Translations under genes and position numbers: made by a program | Notes under the pieces: model-generated | Database searches by the model: none | What the model saw: only the letters and a program-made list of their open reading frames with translations | Told to the model about the DNA's origin: nothing | Shown: piece by piece, positions 1 through 8,103 of the stretch | How the letters are laid out: each line of letters opens with the position of its first letter | Position numbering within the stretch: position 1 is the stretch's first letter | Source: Channa striata | Lineage: Eukaryota > Chordata > Actinopteri > Anabantiformes > Channidae | Assembly: GCA_033026295.1 (NCBI GenBank) | Contig: CM065178.1 | Location: 22,211,781-22,275,780, forward strand | Direction of reading: 5' to 3' | DNA: 64,000 nt

Positions 1-958
1 GTCTGATTAAGTTATGGAGCATATTTCTCCTACAACACAATTTTAAAAAATAATTAGTCACTTTATCTTTAATCCACCAGTCACTAATTTGGTGTATCAT
101 TTTGTCCATGTCAAACATCTCCCATGGCAAGATGACAATAATATAATATAAAATATTTACTCTATGAGAAAACTGAAAACGAACTACCAAAGAATTTATG
201 CATGTTGACTAAAAATAATCAATTAAACAAAATAATAATGGGAACAGTAACAACTCAAACTAGTTGCCAGTGAATTCACTGTTTATGATCGACTATTTAT
301 GTTGAATGAACAACCCAAATACAAATGTGCAGAGGAACTGTTGTCAGTTTGGTAAATATGATTATAACGTTTTCGCCGCATTTACCTGATGTCATATTTT
401 TGTGGTCACTGCAGATGAGTGGCGCCCTCAGTGTGTTAACTTTCATGTCGTATGCCGATGCATCCTGATCATAACATTGTCGTAGAACAGAAAATTAATA
501 TAAAGAATCAAATTTCTATTTGTATTTAATTGAATGGAACAGTCTCTGTTTTAAACATATTGTATGTGATTTCTTGGGTTTAAACAACAGATAAAAGTGC
601 CTTTATTTACTATAGTGCCTTGACTTTGCTTCAGCTTTCCAGCTGTGTAATTGTCGACTTTATGAATGTCACTTAATTTGACAGGAAACAAATTGAAGTC
701 ATGTTCTGTGGCTTCAGTCGAGGGTGATTTCTGTGTGTTACTACTGTATTCTATCAAAGTGTATTGTAAATATACTTTAAAATGTACCAGTTCTTTATTC
801 ATCTGAGGGGTTTTGCATTGTGTTTTGCATTTGTCTTTTCTATTTAAGCATTCAGGCGGATGGCTGCATGGTTGTTGGAGTGGACAGACTGACTTGTTTG
901 CCAAAGACATTTGTTTCCTGCCTTCTTTTTTCGTTGATGTCTTTGTATTGGCTGATGC

Positions 959-964
959 AATAAA
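959..964 (+). terminator. Possible poly(A) signal of an upstream + strand transcript
   Basis: AATAAA followed 20-40 nt later by GT-rich sequence (CAGTGTGTC, CTGTGCC) and a T run. This is the usual pattern of a 3' end for a plus-strand gene whose body would lie in or before 1-960. No coding exon is recognisable there, so the call rests on the signal only. Confidence 0.25.
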
Positions 965-996
965 AATGTCCAGCCAATCTCTCAGTGTGTCTTAAC

Positions 997-1005
<9 letters not shown>

Positions 1006-1039
<34 letters not shown>
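1006..1039. repeat. Homopolymer T tract (34 nt)
   Basis: An uninterrupted run of T on the plus strand, at the border between AT-rich sequence and a GC-rich stretch (1040-1220). On the minus strand it would read as a poly(A) tail, but no source gene or target-site duplication was recognised. Confidence 0.9.
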
Positions 1040-1040
<1 letters not shown>

Positions 1041-1724
1041 GTGGAGAATCGTGGTTCCAGGGTTCCAGGGAGCCTGTGGTGGCGGCGTTGTTGGATAACA
1101 GAGGGAACTGGGCAGCAGCTTAGCGGAGGGCTTAGTGCTGGGTGCGATTGGCACCGCTGTGCGCTGCAGAAAGGGCCGAGCGCGCGGACGCAGCGCTGCC
1201 AGAGCTTCTGAATGCGAGTGCAAAAACTGGGGCAGTTCCATTGCATGTTGTGTGATGCAAAATAATGTAATCTGCTCTGTGTATTGGAATCAGGTGGGAT
1301 GATCAGCTTGAACTGAAAAAGTTTCCAGCGTGGAAACGACAAAGCGGCAGCTTAGTGTGACGTGTAACTCCTGTATTTAGGGGCATTAGATGATATGTGT
1401 GGACTTGTGCTGCCATGGCAACAGTATAACTGGAGTCACGCCAGTCTGTCTTTGGGCAGGTTACTCACATCAAAGTGACTAATGCACAGCTGTGCAAACA
1501 TATACGATATGATTACCGTCAAAACCTCTAAGCTGAAACTGCATCATAATGTTTTTTTGTGCCTATGTTTTCAGACGTAACTGAACATGATGCTCATGAA
1601 TGAAATCGCTGATTCATGTCAGTTGCTGGTTCACAGTTCACTTAAGGTCAAGATTAAGAGGAAGTAAAAGGATGTAGACGCAAAGATTGACACCCACGCA
1701 AAACAACATTTTTCACATGCTAAA

Positions 1725-1730
1725 TTTAAT
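1725..1730 (-). terminator. Candidate poly(A) signal of the small heat-shock gene
   Basis: ATTAAA on the minus strand about 126 nt past the stop codon, followed downstream by GT-rich sequence (TGTTGTTTTGCGTGGGTGT on the minus strand). The position and GT-rich element fit a functional signal. Farther AATAAA copies lie on the minus strand at 794-799 and 602-607. Confidence 0.45.
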
Positions 1731-1855
1731 TGAAGCTCCAAAGACACCGTGGTTATTGTGTGTGGCGGACGCGTTGACCTTGTGCAAAGCAAGCGATGCA
1801 GTTTGTTTCTTTTGTCACTGGCTGGAGTGTGCAGCATTTTGGCGGAATTGTGGTT

Positions 1856-2383
1856 CTACTTTGTGTCTTCTTGTTGTATGTCACGATCCTCCAGCTCTTG
1901 GGACGGGAGCTCACTTGGTGGACTTTTGCCCAGCTGCACCTCCTCAGGCTGGGCCATCTCTTCAGCTGCCTCCCCTGAGCCCGCCATCGCCGGCATCTCT
2001 CCATCCACGGCTGGTTCTGTGTCTGCCGGCTGTTGGGACGTGTCCGGATCTGCGGCCTCTTGGCTCTTCGGGGCTTCGTCGTGCTCAGAGGAGTCTTGAA
2101 GACACTCTGTGCTTGCACCATCTGCAGACACTGAAGGGTGGGACTCTTCAGCTGGCGTTTCATGGGTCTCCTCCTCCTGCTCAGTCCTCTCTTCCCGCTG
2201 CTGAAACTCAGCTGTGCAGCTGCCAGGGTGGGCTTGGTCGTCAAGGACCTCTAGTGGAGACTCCTTCCCATGATCCTCTGCAGACTCTGGGGCCTCTGGT
2301 GCTGTGCTGCTTTCTGGTTCTGCTTCAGCAATTTCTTCCCTCTCGTGTTTTTCTTCCTGTTCTTCCGTAACCTCCATCTCTAT
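1856..2383 (-). CDS. Small heat-shock protein exon 4: Glu-rich C-terminal extension
   Basis: Open for 175 codons after a TTGCAAAAATGCAG acceptor, joining exon 3 in phase 0, and ending in TAG. By my count about 42 of 175 residues are Glu, with many Ser, Pro, Ala and Asp. There are almost no hydrophobic clusters and no predicted fold, so it looks like an acidic disordered tail. I know of no such extension in mammalian HSPB1. The splice into it is inferred from phase and signals only. Confidence 0.72.
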   Translation of the reverse strand: MEMEVTEEQEEKHEREEIAEAEPESSTAPEAPESAEDHGKESPLEVLDDQAHPGSCTAEFQQREERTEQEEETHETPAEESHPSVSADGASTECLQDSSEHDEAPKSQEAADPDTSQQPADTEPAVDGEMPAMAGSGEAAEEMAQPEEVQLGKSPPSELPSQELEDRDIQQEDTK

Positions 2384-4160
2384 CTGCATTTTTGCAAGAA
2401 AGCAAGATGAAATATTTGCTTGTAATTAAAGGTGAGATACAGTAGCTCAGCTTTTCTAACTGACTTACAGACAGAATTTTTTGTCAGATGTTGTCCAGTT
2501 GTGTGGTTTGCCATTTTGAGAAATGTGCCGTTTTTGTCTGTACAGTAACTCTAAGGGTACAGTGATGAGTTTAGCTTATATAAATAATAACCAACATAAA
2601 TATTACTGTGGGCTGACACACAGACACCTGAAGGAAGGGGCGACAAAGAACTAGGAAAGTGACAAGAGACAATTTTTGATGTTAGATTTTTTTACTGGGG
2701 GAAAAAATTGGGTGAAACTGGTCGTCACTTTGGTGCATGGATCTAATACGGGTGCAGCTGTGAGAGATGTTTGCCCCCCCCCCCCCCTTATTGCAAAGCC
2801 TATCCCCCTATAGGCTTTGCAACAAGTCCTCCAACCAAGCTTATCCCCCCTGATAAGCTGGCCTGGGTTTCTCCAGTGATAACAAAAGTCACCTACCAGC
2901 ACTTCTAAAGAATGAGTCCAGCACCTAAGACCTGTGAATGTTCGTTTTTTCAGAGAAAGGAGACACACCACACCACACCGCTTTAGAGCCAGTCTAGATG
3001 CTAAGATGTGCTGACCAGTTGATAATTACTACGTGAAACATGTAGTGGTGGTAATTTCCCCGTCTAACCATCTGCCTAAACAAACCATTCATTTGAATGT
3101 GAATTACTTTCCAGTTGGTTGTGATCACCTTTATGGGGATGATGATGGCAGCAGGAACAGAGGTTTCGGGAAGTGGAGCTTCCACTGTCAGGATGCCATC
3201 GACAGAAAGCGTAGACGTGAGCTTGGTAGCGTCGATCTCAGCTGGGAGCCTGAAAACAACACAGCCACGTTTCAGCCTTCACTGACAGACCCTCAGTGTT
3301 TGAGTCGCGGCTGCCGCTGTCGGAAGTCTACCTTCAACTTTGCATATCTCATCATCTGCGGGTTAATACCAGTGTTTACTCTGCATACCTGTATTTCCTT
3401 GTAAAACATCTGGCTATAAATCCATGCTCGTCTGGCCTCTCCTCGTGTTTCCCTGGGGATGGATTAACGTTTATGGGGAGAGAGAAAAAATGTGAGGACA
3501 CAGAGGAATCAAGCTGCACAGGGAAACCACTCAACACAGAAATTAATTTCTGCCACAGAGCTGTGATTTTAATTTCCCTGAGCACATTATTTAAGCTTTC
3601 TAATTTTGTTGCATTCAGCTTCCTTTCCATCAGTGTTTAGTTTGAGGGGTTTATTCTGTGAACTGTGAGAGAGTCTATTTAGCGACTCTTTGATATCGGA
3701 TTCTATAGAATTGCATTACGAGCAGAAACTGTCCTGTGTGTAGAAGTAATTTGCAATGTTAATTAAGAGAACTTTCAGCGCAGTGTTCTGTACCTCCGAC
3801 CTCCAGGAATCCGTCTCTGGCGCTGAGAGAAATCTCTGTGGGCGCGAAGTGAGCCACGTCCAAGTTGACCCTCCACTTGTGCTGCTCGCTGCTAATCTTC
3901 TTGTCGGGATGCTGCACGGACCCAGTGATGTAGGGCACAAACAGCGGAGTGGGTGTGTACCCCGGCCAGGAGCAGGCTGCCAAACTCCTCTGGAAGCAGT
4001 CCACATTCATCCAGCGAGGCTCCCCCGGCTCCAGGAGCGGCGGCAGGCCAACATCCTGACCGAAAAGACGGCTGGACTGCCACCACTTTCTCGAGGGGAA
4101 CCAGGGACCACCCCTGCTGATCTCCCCACGTGACAGCTCTGCGTCAGCCTGTTCGCTCAT
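1856..4160 (-). CDS. Small heat-shock protein, HSPB1-like, with long acidic C-terminal tail
   Basis: ATP-independent holdase chaperone of the alpha-crystallin family, expected in the cytosol as oligomers. Four coding exons on the minus strand: 3794-4160, 3389-3452, 3129-3249 and 1856-2383. All junctions are GT-AG and phases match, giving 359 residues. The N-terminal domain has the SSRLF and SWPGY elements of HSPB1. The crystallin domain starts around residue 105 (WRVNLDVAHFAP), continues through GKHEERPDEHGF and RCFTRKYR, and ends with the IPI motif near residue 182. HSPB1 proteins are about 200 residues; the extra 175 come from the fourth exon. The core resembles HSPB1 more than HSPB8, although the neighbour is ccdc60 (human HSPB8-CCDC60). 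It could be hspb1, the fish-specific hspb15 or a local duplicate, so no symbol is given. No clear trimeric heat-shock element was seen upstream. Confidence 0.88.
2791..2859. repeat. Two successive perfect hairpins with identical CCCCCT loops
   Basis: The first has 13-bp arms (2791-2803 and 2810-2822) around CCCCCT. The second has 8-bp arms (2838-2845 and 2852-2859) around the same loop. A C14 run precedes them at 2774-2787. They lie in intron 3 of the small heat-shock gene, whose RNA would carry the G-rich complement. Confidence 0.85.
3129..3249 (-). CDS. Small heat-shock protein coding exon 3
   Basis: A 121-nt exon that completes the crystallin domain (LPAEIDATKLTSTLSVDGIL, then TVEAPLPE) and ends with the I-P-I motif and a lysine at the donor GTGATC, in phase 0. 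Reading through the donor gives a stop codon within about 45 nt of intron, so retention would produce a normal-length protein of about 200 residues. Confidence 0.9.
3389..3452 (-). CDS. Small heat-shock protein coding exon 2
   Basis: A 64-nt exon encoding GKHEERPDEHGFIARCFTRK, the most diagnostic stretch of the HSPB1 crystallin domain; HSPB1 genes have an exon of this size here. The acceptor is CCCCAG and the donor GTATGC. It enters in phase 1 and leaves in phase 2. Confidence 0.92.
3794..4160 (-). CDS. Small heat-shock protein coding exon 1
   Basis: Starts at the ATG at 4160 and ends after GTC GGA G at the donor GTACAG (phase 1). It encodes the N-terminal domain (SSRLF near residue 30, SWPGY further on) and the first crystallin strands up to DGFLEVGG. 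On the minus strand TCTTCTCCCCAG just upstream (near 4181-4192) could be an acceptor of a 5'UTR intron, so the first transcribed exon may lie further upstream. Confidence 0.88.
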
Positions 4161-4312
4161 GTTTCAAGAAGCAGAAACGAACCTGGGGAGAAGATTTTTT
4201 TTTTTAAATGTCAGCCTTTAGACTCTCTGGGTCGACTGAATGAGTTAGGGAAAGATAGGTGAAAGATTTGCCAAAGCTAAACGTGGCGACTCGGAACAAC
4301 CGCCGAGGGGCA

Positions 4313-4319
4313 TTTTATA
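4313..4319 (-). promoter_or_regulatory. TATA box upstream of the small heat-shock gene
   Basis: TATAAAA on the minus strand, about 150 nt upstream of the ATG. It would place transcription start near 4285 and a 5'UTR of about 125 nt, or a short leader with a 5'UTR intron. Small heat-shock genes commonly have TATA promoters. No canonical nTTCnnGAAnnTTCn array was found nearby; a single TTCnnGAA pair sits in the leader at 4162-4169. Confidence 0.45.
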
Positions 4320-5314
4320 GTGTTCCTGTGTGACTTAGCACCTATTAAGCAGTGATGGCAGCCCTATGAGAAGGCCGTGTGGGCATGGGGTGATGGCTGT
4401 GGGGTGGAGGCCGTTACCTCCTGCTGGCCTGAAGAAGGGAGCAACTAATTGCTTGTATTTATATCACCTAACGGCATGATGGCAAATGGAGCGCTTGGCT
4501 GAGGCTCGTTTGAGTGTTGCGCTGTTCTTCTCGCCTCCCGGTGAACTCTATTCTGCCAGCGCTGACTGGCTTCCTCAGTCTCATCGTGATGCTCGCTTGT
4601 TTGGTCTTATCTGAAACATTTCAGTCGCACGAGTTCAATGGCACGGGCGTATGTGGACAAAGCTCCCCTCCACTGCATTTTCCGTTCACTCGGCAGCTTC
4701 AACAGGATTATTATTGTTCCCTCTTTTATCAAGTGTGACAGACTTGTCAGCGTGTCAGGTTTAGAGCAGTGTGCGCCGAGATCTTGGCACTCTGTCCACT
4801 GGAGCACAAAACTGAACAGATGTTTCTGACACTTTGTGTGATGCCTCACCCACGTATTGTGCCTGTAGGATGTGCTCAGAGAGGTTAAATTGGGATTTGT
4901 TGCCTGAGACATCCATCCTGTTCACATTAGAAGCACATATGTCCACAGTGCCACAAGGTGTCTGTGCGCTTCCTTAAAGTTTGGAGAGCTAAAATAAAGT
5001 TTGGCGATGTTGTGAGCAGAGGAAATACTTTGGGGGAGTAACTATTGTAAGAATATTATTATTACTTGGAAAATGTTGTAGCTTTCCAACCTTGAACAAA
5101 TTATTACAGTGTATATATGTCCATTGTAATGGTGTATAGTGTAGTTTATGTTAGCCAACCTTTAAAAAAGAAATTAAATTTGAAATGGAATTTAAAGTGG
5201 ATGTTAAAACACGTAGAAAAATTGGAGGATTTTATTCACACAAGAGCGGCCGAATTACACACAGACCTACAAAACATTAACTCAAATCGCACACATCCAC
5301 ATTCCCCTGAGGTC

Positions 5315-5930
5315 GTTCTTCTTCTTCCACCTGGCGCCATTTTGCCACCAACTGGAAGGGAGCGTGGATCAGGATTGTAATATTATGAGTTATTTAAAAA
5401 TAAGTCATATCCTCTCGATCACAATACCTAATGGGAGACTTTGAAATTGTTGTGTACGACACTCATTTGTTGAATCTTTCCCTCTTACTTTCCTGAGGTT
5501 TTCGATCAGGTGCCTTCTCTCTGTTTCATGACATCTTCTTCTGTTTCTTCTTGCCCACAATAACCACATTCACCTGAATTATATTTTCCTATGTTGAATA
5601 TACTTTAAAGCCGAGCATGTCCAAATGTTAATTTTGATATTATCTCCAACTCTTCTTCTTTGGATTCTTTGGATCCTATAAAACCAGTTTCTTTCCTTCA
5701 TTCTGCTTAATAATGCTCCTCACTTCAGTTCTACTAAGTTTAACTTCCATATCGACACGCTCATTTTTTTTCCTTTTGCGATCTTATCTGATGTTTCATT
5801 TCCTTTAACCCCAATGTGTGGCGATACCCATTTAAAAAATAATAATAATATGTTAATCCCATTTTTTGTAGTCCATGACTGACCCTGAGCATCAGTGTAT
5901 CTGTACCCTGCACTGAGGGGAAGCATTTCT
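5315..5930 (-). mobile_element. Decayed LINE with RNase H and 3' end (I/Nimb-like)
   Basis: On the minus strand the sequence encodes WVSPHIGVKGNETSDKIAKG, the conserved core of the RNase H domain of LINEs (the usual form is WVPxHxGxxGNExAD). Further on, in a shifted frame, CGYCGQEETEEDV resembles the cysteine motif that follows RNase H in such elements. It ends in a GAAGAAGAAGAA-type tail at 5315-5327, preceded by CCAGTTGGTGGCAAAATGG, which matches my memory of fish LINE 3' ends. Several frameshifts and stops show that it is dead. The clade assignment is a memory-based guess. Confidence 0.7.
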
Positions 5931-7227
5931 TTACAGGTTTACATAACTTCTATTATGAACATAGACAAGTCATATGGAGCTACTGCTTTTACCAGCATAC
6001 AATCAAAACATCATCTGGTTTATTAGACGTGTGCTCAAATTCTATGAACTTACCAGTCAAACAACATGGCTTGTCCCACATCCCCCCTTCACTTGGTCTT
6101 ACCCCATGACATCGCTGATGACGTCATGAAAAGTCTTAAATAAGGAAGTAGTTTAGTTTTTTTTCTTCTTTTTGTCTACTCATGTCCTGGTAAGTGCTGT
6201 GAAAAAGCAGGTTTGATATTATTTTTTACTTCCAAATGTTCTGTTAATGTTAAATCTGAGACACTCACAGGTAAAAATTAATGAACAGCTTAAACAAAAT
6301 GTGTCCATGTTTTATTTTAGCCAAGATAATGCTAATAATTGTAAAACCATAAGGCTTAACACAAACAAAAAATAAAACATTTGATTAAAAAATCATAATA
6401 ATAAAGAATAGAGCCGGGGACAAATTACTCTTCTCGTCCACTTTGTGACAAGCAGGCTTCCAGAAATTGAAAGTGAGGTGACAAATGTGGAAAAATGTCT
6501 CAAAAAAAAAGCCTAAATATATTTTTAAATGTGTTTTTTACTTAAATAAACTGATGTCAGCATTTTTTTTTTCTCTTGGGTAAATGTGGTTGGAGGTTTA
6601 ACCACTGAAGTCCTGCAGGTTTAAAAACCCCAGACGCTTATTTCTCATGGTTGTGATCTGTTTGATATAATCCGAGCATGTTCATGTCTTAAGTTCTTAC
6701 GATAAAACCCTTGAGGCAAATGTGTGATTTGTACAGAAACTTTGGGCCATACGAGTAAAACTATGTCGACTTTGTCTGCAGGTTATGACACGATAAGCCT
6801 TGATGTCAATCTTTAATGTTTAAATTCCATTTACCAGCTTCAGTTTCAGAGTCCTGGTATTGTTCGTGCTGGGTCACTGCCTCTTCAAACGCAACTAATT
6901 TCTCCTAATCTTTAGTAAGTTTGGCTGATTATTGGCGATGGGTTTGAAGAGTGACCAAAATGACAAATCAATAGATGTGACCTGTGAGTCTTTTTAAACT
7001 TAAAATTTATGCATTTTAAAACTGATTCGAACCGGAAATAAGAGTTCAGACAGAAATTACAACTTTCCTTCATGTTTCCTTTACAGTCAGTGAGCCTCCA
7101 TTGGTACAGACAAACATCCCGGACACACTTGTTTTCTAACCTAGGCTGTGCACGTGGTTTAGAAGATACATGTTTTGGTTTTTTGGGTTTTTTTTTTTTT
7201 ACGGGGGCTGTTTTTTATCAGAACAGA

Positions 7228-7430
7228 AATCAGGCATAACATTATGACCACCTGTAAAAAAAAGTTGAACCACCTGTTCAACTCTGCTACTTTTACCAGG
7301 CTGTAATTTCTCAGTGTTTTGTTGAAACTGTCCAGTGATAATTGTACTATGTATTTATTATTGAGGTCAGAGTAGCAGAAGTAAGAGTTTGGTTCTAATG
7401 TTTTGGTCACCTGGTTATTTTAATTAGGCC
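7228..7430. repeat. Fragment of an interspersed fish repeat (CATAACATTATGACCACC type)
   Basis: Contains GGCATAACATTATGACCACC and, about 170 nt later, a degenerate inverted counterpart (TAATGTTTTGGTCACCTGG). The terminal motif is one I recall from high-copy fish repeats. The inverted ends suggest a non-autonomous DNA element; the family was not determined. Confidence 0.5.
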
Positions 7431-7622
7431 TTAAAACATACAGAAGATGTTTGGATCGCGTGTGTTTAGTCCATCAGAAGCTGGAAGATGCCATCTGATG
7501 TGAACAGGAAGTGGAGAAAGAAATTTGAACTTGGATCTTCCAGCTTTTGATTGACTGAACACACCTGATCCAGGTAATCAGCCGTGGGGAGGGCAGAGGT
7601 TCCGGAGGACCGGGACCGAGGA

Positions 7623-7642
7623 TGTGTGTGTGTGTGTGTGTG
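7623..7642. repeat. (TG)n microsatellite
   Basis: Ten TG units about 130 bp upstream of the GC-rich ccdc60 promoter region. Confidence 0.95.
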
Positions 7643-7775
7643 AATATATGCCATGAATAAAAACATGTTCCAGCATTAGTATCACAAAACGCGCAGTTAT
7701 TTGTGTTCACATATGAACTTTGTCTCAACACGTCATTGCAACTTTTACTTCCTGGAGAGCGGAGCGTCATGTCCC

Positions 7776-7796
7776 GTTGTCATTGGCAACGGAAGT
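7776..7796 (+). promoter_or_regulatory. X-box-like RFX site and ETS motif at the ccdc60 promoter
   Basis: GTTGTC-ATT-GGCAAC (7776-7790) is an imperfect inverted repeat of the RFX X-box type, directly overlapped by the ETS-like CGGAAGT (7790-7796). It lies at the start of a GC-rich stretch (about 7750-8110) taken as the ccdc60 promoter or first exon. RFX factors activate ciliary genes, which would fit CCDC60. The spacer is 3 nt rather than the classic 2. Confidence 0.4.
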
Positions 7797-7890
7797 CCCG
7801 GGACAAAGACGCGTGCAGCGGAGACGTGGCTCCGGAGACTCGATTAAAGACGGTGTCCAGGCTGGTTGAGACCCGCTGAACCGACGGGTC

Positions 7891-8103
7891 ATGATTAATC
7901 CGCCTCGGTCGGTGTGTGAGCAGAAACCTCCCGGGAGGAGGCGGAGCTCGGCACGTCCGGACTCCGGGGACAGTCGGGACCGCGGACGGCTGCACCTGAC
8001 GCGGCTGGGCGGCCGAGAAGCTCCCTGCAGATCCAGGGGACGCGCGTCACATCTGGAATCCAGAGCAGTGATTCCGAATATGAGGCTGCAACACGTGGAC
8101 AAG
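7891..8103 (+). CDS. ccdc60: Probable ccdc60 first exon (coding start uncertain)
   Basis: A GC-rich, Arg-rich open frame from ATG 7891 to the donor AAG|GTATTT at 8104, ending in phase 0 as exon 10919 requires. A second in-frame ATG at 8080 would leave only MRLQHVDK. The segment may be largely 5'UTR, or another small exon may lie between 8104 and 10918. I cannot tell which start is used. Confidence 0.35.

Larger units (their letters stand above)
1..1855. other. Left flank without a recognised gene
   Basis: AT-rich DNA with no convincing exon. It contains a possible poly(A) site at 959, the T tract at 1006 and a near-palindromic GCTGCCATGGCAAC at 1409-1422. ORFs here have no recognisable protein character. 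Confidence 0.6.
4321..7740. other. Intergenic region between the small heat-shock gene and ccdc60
   Basis: It separates the divergently transcribed small heat-shock gene (minus) and ccdc60 (plus). Apart from the LINE relic at 5315-5930 and an interspersed-repeat fragment at about 7228-7430 I see no gene. The rest is AT-rich with scattered A and T runs. Confidence 0.6.

Noticed and set aside
1006..1240. Retrocopy with a poly(A) tail on the minus strand
   Set aside because: The T34 tract would fit, but the adjoining GC-rich sequence matches no gene I recognise and no flanking duplication was seen.
1687..2370. 227-codon plus-strand ORF opposite the acidic tail exon
   Set aside because: Reverse strand of a Glu/Ser/Pro-rich exon is naturally poor in stops. 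The minus-strand reading has splice continuity with the heat-shock core.
3389..4160. Assignment of the heat-shock gene as hspb8 from its ccdc60 neighbour
   Set aside because: The crystallin segment (GKHEERPDEHGF, RCFTRKYR) matches HSPB1 more closely than HSPB8, so synteny alone was not followed.
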